Source: Rhizophagus irregularis (taxonomy: Eukaryota > Glomeromycota > Glomeromycetes > Glomerales > Glomeraceae). From it: DNA of 64,000 nucleotides. Position 1 is the first letter of the stretch. Every line of letters begins with the position of its first letter. The notes beneath the pieces were generated by a model, which was not told the origin of the DNA, made no database searches, and saw nothing but the letters and a program-made list of their open reading frames with translations. The position numbers and the translations under genes were made by a program. The DNA is taken from positions 5,208,001-5,272,000 of the forward strand of contig NC_089436.1 in assembly GCF_026210795.1 (NCBI RefSeq), given 5' to 3'. This document shows, piece after piece, positions 40,411-52,791 of this stretch.

Positions 40411-41926
40411 TCAACTGTATATGTTATGAATCGGCATGATGGCATCTCTAGATAATTTGTGGAAATCATATTTCCACAATTCAACATTGCAACTTTTATC
40501 ATCCCAATTGCCGATTCTGCAATGAAACCTTGTTTTCTCATTTGGTGCCCATAAATACCAGTTGACAAAAGCGAGCCGATGTGTCTTAGGACTGATTGGC
40601 AGCTGAACTGTATGCTCGAAATAATACTGAACATGACCAGGGTAAATGTCTATGGACTTATCGTCCTGTATAAATTTGGCCAAAATATATGAACTTCTTT
40701 GATATCGGGATGCACTTTTTGACCCAAAAATTTCGGCAGCAATCCAAATACGACCAAACTGGGTTATGATTGGCAATACAATGATTGATTGATTGGAATC
40801 TCCTGACAATAAATCACTCGAAGCTAAATCAGCAATTGATGTAAAATTCCAATCGTATATATCATTATAATATTTCACCAATAGTTTATATGTGGCATTT
40901 GGTAACGATACTTGATTTCTTGGAGTAAGCATCTCTCCCAGAAATTCTTCGCTACCAGTAGTAATCGTGTTATCGATATTTTGATGAAAATTTTGCATAA
41001 AATGGTAAAGTTCATTAAAATCAAACCCATCATAAGCTGCCAAACTTCCAGTTGTTAATCGAGTTTGAACCAAAGGTAATGCATTCATCAATTTTGCATT
41101 ATCCGATTGGGCAGATATTAAGCTGTCTAACCGCGAATTTTGCACGATGATTCACAACAATTCTAATTCAATAGTACGTTTACTATAAGGAAGGGAACCT
41201 ATTTAAACAATAAGTTTATCTGTTACCAATTTGCCAATTAGAAATTTTGATTTTCAACAATCAACGTGTTTTACCTAATACGCCATTCATTTGTTCAAAT
41301 GAATAACACCAGAACGAATAAAGTGGTCCATAATCTTGGCAACATTCAATGATGTGGAGAGATAAATGGATATTTGGAGTTATTTTCTCCTGTCCGTAAT
41401 TTTCCTCAATTAAATGAGCTACTTGGTGCAGTCGGTAATAAGCTTTGAGCAGTGCGCTTTTGTTAACAATTCGACAAACAAGCAAAGTACAGGCTCTTAC
41501 AAAATTTGCTAAAATTTTCTGATCAGCCTCGTCCAAAAGATCCCATATAATCAGTATTGCATAAATCATAATAAACGACCTCCATTGATCAGCTGTATAT
41601 CCAGAAAATTCTTCTCCGGTTGCTATTTTAGAAGGTATCCTTCTTAAATCAACCGGAACTTGGATCTTTTTTGCTCTTATTTCCATCAATTTAAGATGGG
41701 TTTTTGTTATTTTCCCGCCATCTATCCACAACCTTTTCACGATCCAATGTGCGATTCCCAAAAATAAATTATGCATTGAATCAACCACAAGAAATCTGAT
41801 CAAGTTGAAATACGGCAATCTTAACAACTCTGACCAATGTACGTACGTGAGTTTCGGAAATATATTTTTTTTTTTTGTACTTAGATTTATACAACCGCCA
41901 ACGTTCAGCATTACATCAATGTTCAT
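40411..41926 (-). pseudogene. C-terminal part of a second tnp2/Plavaka-like transposase
   Basis: An exon from 41926 carries 'LPYFNLIRFLVVDSMHNLFLGIAHWIVKRLW', the Asp-Ser-Met-His-Asn block typical of tnp2-type transposases, and 'IHLSLHIIECCQDYGPLYSFWCYSFEQMNGVLG'. A GT-AG intron (about 41190-41271) leads to an exon continuing to 40411 ('LDSLISAQSDNAKL'...'FHKLSRDAIMPIHNI'). TGA at 41152-41154 interrupts at a likely Arg. The N-terminal half is missing; 41927-42180 is an unrelated repeat. This transposase belongs to a different subfamily from those at 18264 and 52792. Confidence 0.7.
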
Positions 41927-41954
41927 TTAGATCTTTTTGCATGAACCACTCGGT

Positions 41955-42150
41955 AAGGATGGTACCGCAAATATGTAATTGCGGAATAATTGCAATTTAC
42001 GGTATTGCAGAACATTGCGGATTTTTAAATCTAAAAATCCGCAAATCCACAAATCTGCAATTATCTGCAATCCCGCAAATATTCTGCAAATCTGCAAATA
42101 TCGCAAAGTACTGCAAATATTCCGCAATTGAATTGTGGTACCAAGGGGTG
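41955..42150. repeat. ~195-bp TIR element of GCAAATCTGC repeats
   Basis: Ends GGTACCGCAAAT and TTGTGGTACC form an inverted repeat. The core repeats (T)CTGCAAAT and GCGGA motifs in both directions, so the block is close to self-complementary. It cuts off the 5' side of the neighbouring transposase fragment. From 42151 to 42515 I see only AT-rich sequence and a possible first exon of gene B (ATG 42319, 'MRSFFSFFGSSKR'). Confidence 0.5.
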
Positions 42151-42515
42151 AGGGGGAATCCAACTGAATATTACACAATATGATTTTAGGTTAACGAAAC
42201 TGTCTTATATATTAAATTAATATAATTTACTAATAAATGTCAAAAATTTGAAAGATAAATCATTTCTGATAAAAATATTTGATATACAATATTGTTACAC
42301 CATTAAAGTATGACAAATATGAGATCTTTTTTTTCATTTTTTGGTTCTTCAAAACGCGATTAAATATTTCTATGAAGAGAAATTTTTAATCAGCTATATA
42401 TATACATATATACATATATATATATACTTAAATTTAATAAATATGGTCAGAAAAGTAGACTTAAATATTTTTATTTAATAAAATATTTTATTAATTAAAG
42501 TTTTTTTCACTTTAG

Positions 42516-43510
42516 AAACGTGTTTTAAGTGACCAAACCAACTTACAGGAATCAAAAAAAATTAAGCATCCTGAGGCCCTTCAAGAATTATACAGACTTC
42601 AACCTAGTTTTAATGGAAAACAGGTTTATTTTTTTATAAAAAAGCAAAATATAGAGAGGGAACTTTAATTTACGATAAAAAAGACAAAACTTTCTATGTA
42701 TTTGACAAAAAAAGTGGTGAAAAATTTGACACTTTTTCCTCCTGAATTAGTTTTCTTAAAACTAAAAAAGTATTCAAAGGTGCACGATCAGCAATTGCTA
42801 CAGTCTTTTTTGAGCCAAATTCCTCTGGTTCTAGCTTAGCTTCAATATTGAGAACAACAGAACAAATCCCGTATTGGAAAGTAAACAATTCAGCAAGTAT
42901 AGTAGAGGTTACATCATTAGTTAAGACAAATATTACGTCTAAGAAAGAATTTTTTGGTGTAGGGATAAGAGAAATTGTTAATGGAATAGGAATAACATTT
43001 TTTGGAAAAGAATGTAAAGTAGAAAAGAATTTAACTATAAGATGGCATGATAATTTAATTTCTTATGATATGAATGTTTTTGAAAAGAGCGTTAAAAAAA
43101 TAGATGGAATTGAAACAGGAATTGCAATTGAAAGAAATCTTTTTGAAATAAATAAAACGGTTGAATTTGTATCTAAAGCAAAATTATGTCCTGGACAAAT
43201 AACTAAAGGTAGGTTTAATAATTATATACTTTTCTAATTTACAAAATATGAATTAACCACTTACTTTATTTAGATTTTGAACAAGTGGTTAAACTTCGGG
43301 GCATTAATCTTGTAAATAATCAAAAAAATTCCAATAATATTCATGAAGTTTTCGCAACTTTGGAAAATCAAGGTCAATCTAACGAAGCTTACAGAAGGAT
43401 AGACTGTGATTTATTAATAAATAAAATAAATATTTGCCAAAATTGTCAGAAATTAAAGGATACATTGACAAAAATAAGAAATCGAAATCTTACTGGTACC
43501 TTATCTACAA
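42516..43510 (+). pseudogene. 'gene B', 5' part, split by the 20-kb transposon
   Basis: Exonic sequence starts after an acceptor at 42515 ('VLSDQTNLQESKKIKHPEAL'). It then gives 'YREGTLIYDKKDKTFYVFD', TGA at 42743-42745, 'FLKTKKVFKGARSAIATVFF' and a long open stretch to about 43207. A GT-AG intron and an exon from 43276 ('FEQVVKLRGINLVNNQKNS', 'CQNCQKLKDTLTKIRN') run to 43510. The reading frame continues at 63783 once the inserted element and one CAA are removed. No known domain recognised; the late part looks coiled-coil with a CxxC. The insertion and the TGA make it a pseudogene here. Confidence 0.65.
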
Positions 43511-43828
43511 CCCTATAAAAAATATGTATACGGTTTTTATACTGTATATACGTATTTTTGATACAGTGTGCATTTTTACATACGGCATATCAGTATAATG
43601 TATACTGTTCGCAAAATGTGTTTAGTAAAAAATACAATAAAGTATACGGTAAACATACTGTGTGATACAGTATATTAAATTCATACGTCTATAACATATA
43701 TCATTTCTACTGTATATCAGTATTTTGTATACGGTTCACAAAAATATTGTAAATAAAGGATACGGTATACGTATTATTCTACAGTATATTAAAATTCATA
43801 CGTTTATAACGTATTTTCTACAGATATA
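43511..43828 (+). repeat. left terminal inverted repeat and subterminal motif cluster
   Basis: The terminus CCCTATAAAAAATAT is followed by repeated TATACGG, ATACTGTATA, ATACAGT and GTTCGCAAAA motifs in both directions. The same motifs fill the right end. Confidence 0.85.
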
Positions 43829-45587
43829 CACAGGTCAAATAAATAAAAATCAGATTTTTGCCCTTTTTAATATGGCTGTCTGATTTTTTGGCAATTTTAA
43901 TATAATATTTCCGATTTTAATAAATATTTTTGATTTTAATATAATATTTCTGATTTTTAACATGAAATTGCCAATTTTTGGTTATTTGTAATAGGATTTT
44001 TCGATTTTAATATATAACATGTGATTATGTATTACGGTTTAATATTTATTTATTAACTTAGATTTTTTTTTTTTACTTCAGTTATAATTATTTTTTTGCC
44101 TTAAAAACTTTACTAAAATACTTTTTAAATACTTTATAAAATAGAATTAAAATATTTTTTTTCTTAAATATAAATACATTTAAATTAAATAACTCATAAT
44201 TTAAAATATAAACAAATATTATATTTTTTTTACATATATTTCAAAGTATGGTTTGAGCATTTTGGCTGAAGTAAATCTTATTCTTTTAATTAAAAGTAGT
44301 TTAGTAAGTTTAAAACTGTTAAGATCATAAAAGTACAGTTAATATTTTTGGAATTATTTACATTTTTTATATTATACAGTAGTATTAAGTTACAAATTTT
44401 TTTACCTTCAGAGCGTATTTTGAGATCTTTAGCCAAAGTAAATCAACTTCTTATATTAATTGTATGTTGTTCGGCAGGTTAAAATCTACTTGGATATTAA
44501 TTTTCACGAAGGTACAGTTAATACTTGATGAGTTATTTACAATTTTCACAACAGTACTCATTCACGACTTTTATTTTTTTATTTTGTCACTTCAGAGCGT
44601 ATTTTGAGCACTTTATCCAAAGTAAACCAACTTCTTATATTAATTAAAAGTTGTTTAGCATGTCAAAATCTACTTGAATATTAATTTTCACGAAGGTACA
44701 GTTAATACTTGATGAGTTATTCACGATTTTCACAACAGTACTCATTTACGAATTTTATTTTTTTCCGTTTTGTCACTTCAGAGCGTATTTTGAGCACTTT
44801 AGTCAAAGTAAATCGACTTCTTTTATTAATTGAAAGTTGTTTAGCATGTCAAAATCTACTTGGATATTAATTTTTACGAAGGTACAGTTAATACTTGATG
44901 AGTTATTCACGATTTTCACAACAGTACTCATTTACGAATTTTATTTTTTTCCGGTTTGTCACTTCAGAGCGTATTTTGAGCACTTTAGTCAAAGTAAATC
45001 GACTTCTTTTATTAATTGAATGTTGTTCAGCAGGTCACAATCTACTTGAATATTAATTTTTACGAAGGTACAGTTAATACTTGATGAGTTATTCACGATT
45101 TTCACAACGGTACTCATTTACGAATTTTATTTTTTCCATTTTGTTACTTCAGAGCGTATTTTAAGCACTTTAGCCAAAGTAAATCGACTTCTTTTATTAA
45201 TTAAAAATTGTTCAGCAGCTTAGAATCTACTTGAATATTTATTTTAATGAAGGCACAGTTAATATTTGTGGAGTTATTAATTTTTTATAATTGTGCGTAT
45301 TACATTAAATTACAAGTAAATTTATATTCTTAATGTATTTTGTTTAAAATTTAATTATTTAAGATTAGTTTTTTATTTAATATTGCTTAATAAAATATTT
45401 TTTAAATTTTAATTCAATATTACAATATAATTTTTTATAAAAATATATATTTCATAATGTATATACAATTTTTTTGTATAGTGAAAAAACTGAAAAATGT
45501 GGTTAAGAATTGGTAATACGGCTGTAAAAAGTCACAAATCGGACAAATATAGCTAAAATCAGCCAATTTTTATTTATTTGACGTGTG
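43829..45587. mobile_element. nested 1.76-kb CAC...GTG element with ATA duplication
   Basis: Starts CACAGGTCAAATAAATAAAA and ends TTTATTTATTTGACGTGTG, a clear inverted repeat. ATA flanks both sides (43826-43828 and 45588-45590). It encodes no protein. Its body carries AT-rich 'GATTTTAATATAATATTTC' repeats and the 185-bp satellite. The termini match those of the 200-bp MITE at 17650, so both belong to one non-autonomous CACTA-type family. Confidence 0.8.
44230..45330 (+). repeat. 185-bp satellite, about five to six copies
   Basis: The marker TTCAGAGCGTATTTT occurs near 44408, 44591, 44777, 44963 and 45148, spaced 183-186 bp. Each unit also has GAAGGTACAGTTAATACTTG and TTCACAACAGTACTCATT. The central copies are the most alike and the flanking ones more diverged, the pattern left by unequal crossover. 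Confidence 0.85.
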
Positions 45588-45659
45588 ATAGAGTAAGTTT
45601 TTCTACACTTTAAAGCATCAAACAATACTAGTATCTGCTAATATGTACTACCCAAAAAC

Positions 45660-46230
45660 TCACTGATGTTAAATCACAATTATTAAAAAATTCACAAGAA
45701 TTTTTGTTAATACTGTTTAATTTTTAAGTTCAAAGTCCGATTGATAATACTAAATTCAAAACTCAATTATAAATCATTTTTATAAATTATAATTTAAAAA
45801 TTAAGCAGTATTAAGGAAAATTCTCATGAATTTTTCTTAATACTACTTAATTCTAATTTAACTAATTTAGTATTAAGGTTTTAATTTAAAAATTAAGCAG
45901 TATCAAGGAAAATTCTTGCGAATTTTTCTTAATACTGCTTAATTCTAATTTAACTAATTTAGTATTAAGGTTTTAATTTAAAAATTAAGCAGTATCAAGG
46001 AAAATTCTTGCGAATTTTTCTTAATACTGCTTAATTCTAATTTAACTAATTTAGTATTAAGGCTTTAATTTAAAAATTAAGCAGTATCAAGGAAAATTCT
46101 TGCGAATTTTTCTTAATACTGCTTATTGTGCTTAATTCTAATTTAACTAATTTAGTATTAAGGCTTTAATTTAAAAATTAAGCAGTATCAAGGAAAATTC
46201 TTGCGAATTTTTCTTAATACTGCTTATATC
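45660..46230. repeat. ~93-bp palindromic tandem repeat
   Basis: About five copies of a unit containing TTAAGCAGTATCAAGGAAAA then TTCTTGCGAATTTTTCTTAATACTGCTTAA, which is nearly self-complementary, separated by CTAATTTAACTAATTTAGTATT. The same array resumes at 49365-49625. Confidence 0.8.
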
Positions 46231-47304
46231 TGCCAATTCGTGAAATTAGCCAAACATAAAGATTTGCACATTTTAACAAGAATTATGTTTCACAAGCTTA
46301 AATTGTATGTGTTACATAATCAGATGATCTAAATCTATCAAAAAATAAAAAAAAATTTTTTAACGTTTATTCAAAAATAACAATGGCAACTACTTTCTTT
46401 TTCAATCACTTTTCAATCACTTTTCAATCAGATTTTTGTTAGGTGACTTAGAAAAGTTTATAGGCATATACAGCAGGTTTTTTTTAATCAGTAAGTAAGA
46501 AAACAAATATTAATAATTTTTATTAATAAGAAAAATCTTTTTTCATTTATTTTTAACCTTATTTCCTTCTTTTTTTTAGTAAAAATATATACAAAATAAA
46601 AATGTGAGTTATGATTTAGAGTTTTTGAGATGTTTTTTTTTGTTTTTTACTATACTAATTTTATTCTACTTGTTAATTACTTTTTAAAATTGATTTTATT
46701 AATTTATTTAATTTAAAACAGAAATGGCAAATAAAAACTTGTTAAGTAAAGTAAAAAGAGCCCAATAATACCTGTAAAGATCATCTTTTGGTAAGAATTA
46801 TAATTTTAAAAATTTTTGTGTCAGAGTTTTATTCAATTAACAAAATCGTTAATATCTCGGCGTACATGTATGCTAAACACATATATTTATATTCATATAA
46901 AAGCCCAGAATCTACTCTACCTGAACGAAAAAAGATTATTCAAATCGAATTACTAGATGTGAAGATATTAACGATCAAAGTCAAAGGTTAAAAATAAATA
47001 TATTGAACGTAATTATTCAGCAACTTGTGATCCAATTCATGTGATATTTGGTTTATGGATAGCTCTTGATTACCTCTTTCTAATGAATATAAATTCATTC
47101 GTCTAGCACACATATACGTTAAGTTATTCAATATTTTGTCATGACAATTATATTTAAATTTTTTAATTTTAATGATATTATTAAAAAAATCAAAAAATAA
47201 TATAATAATCAAATCAATTTTATTTATATCAGCGGTGTGAATCTATCATTTTCATGTAAATTGTATTAGCATTTTCTTAATAAAGTTAGTTTTTTGAATA
47301 GGAT
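46231..47304. other. AT-rich spacer, no gene
   Basis: It follows the palindromic array. The short ORF at 46788-46991 (67 codons) has no family pattern. Nothing else is supported. Confidence 0.4.
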
Positions 47305-49330
47305 CATTTTAACGCTCACCGGAGGTTAAATTCACCGGAGGACTCTGGGAGGTGAATTTCACCATATCACGTAATATTTATTATTATATTAAAATTTTGC
47401 TAAGATCGGTAATTACGTAACTTCAAATTTTTATGTTTGAATAAAAACGTGTAAAAAGTTTTTCTATTGACCATTTAGCATGAACTTATAAAGTTTTATT
47501 AACAAAAAGTTTCTTTTTAAATTACAAGAATATACATAACTTTAATTAAACTATTACACCCATCCACTAACCATTTAATCTAAGTTTTTTATTAATTTAA
47601 AACCTATAGTAATGCATAAGATATATAATCCTTTATAATTCAGTTAACAATTAATAATTTTATGACGGAAAAGAAATGAATATGTAAAAAAGGGATGAAG
47701 TGGATGATGAAATTAAAAAGACAATGTGAAAAATGAAATTGGAGTAAAGGGATGATGAAAAACAAAATGGGAGTGAAATGGGATGATGTAAATGAAATGA
47801 AATGACAAAAATGAAATGGAATGTTGCAAAACGAAATGGAGTGATGAAAAACGATATGGAGATGATGGAAAATGATATGGAGCGATATGAAATGATGAAA
47901 ACCGATATGGAGCGATATGGAATGATGAAAGATGACATGGAGCGATATGGAGTGATGAAAAACGATATGGAGTGATATGGAGCGATATAGAACGATATGG
48001 AACGATATGGAGTGATGAAAAATGATATGGAATGATATGGAGCGATATGGAGTGATGAAAAATGATATGGAGTATATAGAATGATATGGAGTGATATGGC
48101 GTGATGAAAAATGATATGGAACGATATGGAGCGATATGCAGTGATGAAAAACAATATGGAACGATATGGGAAGATATGGCGTGATGAAAAACGATATGGA
48201 GTGATATGGAGTGATGAAAAAAACGATATAGAGCGATATGGAATAATGAAAAATGATATGGGTGATGAAAAACGATATGGAACAATATGGAGTGATGAAA
48301 AATGATATGGAGAAATATGGAGGGCGATGAAAAATGATATGGGGCGATGGAACGATATGGAGTGATATGGAGGTGATGGACGGATATAGAGGAGATAATG
48401 GAATAATGATGCAGTGATGACAATATGGGAGGAACGATATGGGAAGATATGGCGTGATGAAAAACGATATGGAGTGATATGGAGTGATGAAAAAAACGAT
48501 ATAGAGCGATATGGAATAATGAAAAATGATATGGGTGATGAAAAACGATATGGAACAATATGGAGTGATGAAAAATGATATGGAGAAATATGGAGCAATG
48601 AAAAATGATATGGGGCAATATGGAGTGATGAAAAATGATATGAAGTATATAGAATGATATGGAGCGATATGGCGTGATGAAAAACGATATGGAATGATAT
48701 GGAGTGATGAAAAACGATATGGAGCAATCAGCAATATGGAGTGATGAAAAATGATATGGGAGCGAAAGGGACGATGATAAATGAAAAGGATAATTAAAAA
48801 CAAAATGGGAGCAAAGGGAATGATAGAAAAATAAAATGGAGGCGAAGGGAATAATGAAATAATAAAAAACAAAAGGAGTGAAAAAAATAATAGCAAATAA
48901 ATGAAAAGGGAGTGAAATGGATATAGAAAATGAAAAGGGAATAAAGTGATGATAGAAAATAAAAGAAACTGTTAGTATTATTTTCAATAAAGAAAACAAT
49001 AAAATAGCAAAATACTAGCAATAAAAGTGAGTCTTACCTTAAACCTCTTGAAGTTATTTGAAATTGTTTTCTGAAAAACAAGTTAACGAGTTAGCATAAG
49101 AGAAAAAGAACATTAAACTAGCGAAGTAATAAGAAAATAAAAAAAATCTTACTTTAAAGAAGTTCCAGCCATTTTGGAAATAATACTACAAGAAAGCAAA
49201 AAACAAAATATGCGCTACGCGTTTGTGTAATATGAAATCACCTGGTGAATTTCACCGGGGTAAATTTAAAATTTTAATGCATTGCAGATCAAGGTGAAAT
49301 TCACTGGAGGTGAATGTAAAATTAATTCTT
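47305..49330. repeat. possible nested element bounded by CACCGG/GGTGAATTTCACC repeats
   Basis: CTCACCGGAGG, TTCACCGGAGG and GGTGAATTTCACC at 47315-47375 face GGTGAATTTCACCGGGG and GGTGAAATTCACTGGAGG at 49242-49315. The facing palindromes suggest inverted ends of one insertion, though I could not fix exact termini. Confidence 0.4.
47760..48760. repeat. GATATGGAG/GATGAAAAA minisatellite
   Basis: About 1 kb is built from GATATGGAGC/T and GATGAAAAAC/T words. A segment of about 160 bp at 48159-48320 recurs at about 48431-48594. On the minus strand all three frames are open for over 1 kb (about 355-428 codons each), giving HIAPYRSISFFIT-like repeats, because the words contain no reverse-strand stop. 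I do not call a gene. Confidence 0.85.
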
Positions 49331-49364
49331 TTGAATATAAAAACTTAATTCCATAAATCAGTCC

Positions 49365-49625
49365 ATATGTTAATTCTAATTTAACTAATTTAGTAGTATT
49401 AAGGCTTTAATTTAAAAATTAAGCAGTATCAAGGAAAATTCTTGCAAATTTTTCTTAATACTGCTTAATTCTAATTTAACTAATTTAATATTAAAGCTTT
49501 AATTTAAAAATTAAGCAGTATCAAAGAAAATTCTCACAAATTTTTCTTAATTCTAATTTAGCTAATTTAGTATTAAGGCTTTAATTTAAAAATTAAGCAG
49601 TATTAAGAAAAATTTTTACAAATTT
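49365..49625. repeat. ~93-bp palindromic tandem repeat, second block
   Basis: About three more copies of the 45660-46230 unit, with the last ones degraded. The 3.1 kb between the blocks may be an insertion that split one array. Confidence 0.75.
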
Positions 49626-50168
49626 TCTTATTAAAAAAAAAGAACTTTTAAATTACTAATTAAACTTTAAAAACAATCTGTATGATTTAAATTTTAAAAA
49701 AAATACTTCTGCTTTTTAATTTTCGCATTTCTACATTTAACCAATTAAAATTCAGCTGATCGCCGATCACATGCATTAATAACACGTTATTGTTTATTTT
49801 TTGTTTATTTTTTCAAAAATATTCTTTTCTCTTCTTTTTTTTTAGACAATAAAAATGAATACCAAAATTATTTTAACATATAATAATAAAAATTAAATAA
49901 AAAACTTATTTTGATAATATATAATATATATATTTGTACCAAACTACTAGTTATACAAAAAGTGATATGCACGTATATCAATTAACAATTACTTTCACTA
50001 ATATCTCTCTGGAATTGTAATGGTGAATTTTAACTAAACAACTATATGTACACCGTTTTATGTTTTTATTTTTATATTAATATTATATGTTAACATATAT
50101 TAATTATATTTTTTTTTTACTTTTATGTATTTTATTTAATTTTTTTAATATATTACTAACATTACTAC

Positions 50169-50412
50169 TAAGGTTGCTTGTCTAAACCTCTTCAAAATCC
50201 TACGATTAGTTTCATCAAAATTTTACTATAGATTTATTATAGTTTCGGCAGAGTTTCGGCAGTTTCGGCATTTATAATAAGTTTCGGCAGTTTCGCCTTT
50301 CTCCAAAGTTTCACCAGTTTTTTAATATAACTTTAATATAGTTTCGGCAGAATTTCGCTTTTCGGCGAAACGCCATCTTGCCTAAACCCCTAGGTTTCGG
50401 CAAGCAACCTTA
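50169..50412. mobile_element. 244-bp hAT-type MITE
   Basis: Perfect 12-bp inverted ends TAAGGTTGCTTG and CAAGCAACCTTA are flanked by an 8-bp duplication ATTACTAC (50161-50168 and 50413-50420). The interior repeats AGTTTCGGCAG. An 8-bp duplication is the hallmark of hAT elements. No coding capacity. Confidence 0.85.
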
Positions 50413-50679
50413 ATTACTACTATCGTTTTATTACTTTTTTATATCTAACTAATATATTAATAATATTACTAACTTTTTATTATTTCTTTTTTATATTTAA
50501 AATAATGATAATATTACTAATTAAATTTCTTTTTTTTTTACTAACCTTTTATTATTCCTTTTTTATATTTAAAATAATGATAATATTACTAATTAAATTT
50601 CTTTTTTTTTACGAACCTTTTATTATTCCTTTTTTATATTTAAAATAACTTTGCTGAAACTTGGAGTTTACAATCGATA

Positions 50680-51480
50680 TTGATTAGATATCGCAATGAT
50701 ATCATTACGATATCATTACGATATTTTGATAAAAAATAGATTCGATGTCGTTAAGTTAGTCGTAACTGTATTTAATCGACATTGATTAGATCGATATCTC
50801 TGCGATATCGCTGCGATCATTATGCGATGTAAATATTATCACGTAACCACATCGTAGTGATGTCGTATTAACATTGAATTAATATTACAAAAATATTTGA
50901 CATTTATTTGATATCGTAACCATGTCGTAGTGATATTGTATTAACATTGACAAAATATTTGACATTTTATTTGATATCGTAACCACATCGTAGTGATATC
51001 ATATTAACATCGAATTAATATTGCAAAAATATTTGACATTTTATTTGATATCGTAACCACATCATAGTGATGTCGTATTAACATTGAATTAATATTACAA
51101 AATATTTGACATTTTATTTGATATCGTAACCACATCGTAGTGATATCATATTAACATCGAATTAATATTGCAAAATATTTGACATTTTATTTGATATCGT
51201 AACCACATCGTAGCCATATCGTAGTGATATCATATTAACATCGAATTAATATTGCAAAAATATTAAAAATATTTTACATCTATTTGATATCGTAGCCACA
51301 TCGTAGTGATGTCGTATTAACATTGAATTAATATTACAATTTTATTTGATATCGTAACTACATCATAATAATATCATATTAATATCGAATTAATATTACA
51401 AAAAATGTTTTACATTTATTTAATATCGTAACTACATCGTAATGATATTATATTAACACCGAATTAACATCACAAAAATA
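50680..51480. repeat. GATATCGTAACC satellite, unit ~75 bp
   Basis: About nine copies of a unit with TTGATATCGTAACCACATCG, TAGTGATATCATATTAACATC and GAATTAATATTGCAAAAATA. GATATC palindromes dominate. Related sequence lies near 23.8-24.3 kb and 62.2-63.2 kb. Confidence 0.8.
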
Positions 51481-52791
51481 TTTTTATTGTAATATATGTT
51501 TATTATTTATTATACATTAATAATAATAATTTTTTATTAGTGGATTATTATGGGTGAGTGGAGTACGTTTCTTTTCTTCCTTTTTTTTATTCTTTTCTTC
51601 TCTTTTTTATTCTTTTCTTCTCGTATGTGAGTGGATGGATACGTCATTTTCAATTTTAAAATATATATATATATATATAAAAAAAATAAAAAAAACAATC
51701 ATGATTAATAAAATGTACTCTTTGTAAAATATATTTAAAATTTAATACATAACCTTGGGATAATAGTTAGAGCAGGTAATTCCGGGATTTTGTAAAGAAT
51801 AATAAAAATGATAATATTTTTAAGTTAGTTCTTTCTTTAAATTTTTTTGAAAGTGTTTTGTTTCTTAAAATCATAATATTGTAAAAAAATGCTGGTTGCT
51901 ACGACTGACGGACAACGACAAATTGTCAGGCTACCCCCGGACAAAGTAATTGGAAGGCGGAAAATGCCATAAATATCCAGCCCTATTTTACAACATTTTC
52001 TTCCAGGCTAAAGCAAATATTACAAAAGAAATTGCAAATATATTTAACAAGCAATAGATACATGGCCGTTGAAAAATATATTCACACTTCATATTGTAAT
52101 ACCACAGTCTAACAAAGAAATTGCAAATATATTTAACAAGCAATAGATACATGGCCGTTGAAAAATATATTCACATTTATACCACAGTCTAACAAAAAAA
52201 TACTCAAACCACAACATATTGTAAAAAAAATATGAAAAATACGCGTATATCCTATTTTCATACCTTGCTTAACAGCTCCACTATTTATTTAAAAAACGAC
52301 TTTTTTCTCTTTTGTATGTGGGTAGGTGGGTACATTTTTCCTTTCTTTTATTCTTTTCTTTCGTATGTGAGTGGCGGGTACATTTTCTTTTCTTTATTTT
52401 TGCTTTTATTCTTGCTTTTCGTATGTGGGTGTCTTACTATGTTGAATATATAAACTAAAGTGTCCCAAAGTATTGTTAATATTGTAAAAAGATAATTAAA
52501 GTATACTTTAAAAAGAAAAAAGAAGAGACAAACTAAAATACCGTAAAGTATTAATATAAAAGACAAGAGAAAAGCGTATTTTTGAAAATAAACAAAAAAA
52601 ATCTCATTAATAAACGCGAATTTTAGCTATTTTTAGATATCACATGCATGATATCACATGCATGTAATTAAAGTGATTTTAATTGGTTAATTTTAATTTA
52701 TTATTACATCATGCATATGATTTTATTGGTTAAAATTTTATACGATACAAATTAAAATAATTATTTTATTATATTTATATAATTAATATAA
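51481..52791. repeat. pyrimidine-rich GTATGTGAGTGG blocks and an 89-bp duplication
   Basis: Blocks of TTCTTTTCTTC with GTATGTGAGTGG(A)TGG recur near 51560-51640 and 52315-52440. A segment starting GAAATTGCAAATATATTTAA (52027) is repeated 89 bp later. A 27-codon ORF at 51889-51972 (MLVATTDGQRQIVRLPPDK) is less AT-rich than its surroundings but too short to call. Confidence 0.5.

Noticed and set aside
44230-45330. CRISPR array, suggested by regular spacing
   Set aside because: The 185-bp units are continuous satellite repeats without unique spacers, and the genome is eukaryotic.
47640-48999. Three minus-strand ORFs of 355-428 codons
   Set aside because: All three frames are open at once over a minisatellite whose words lack reverse-strand stops; not evidence for a gene.
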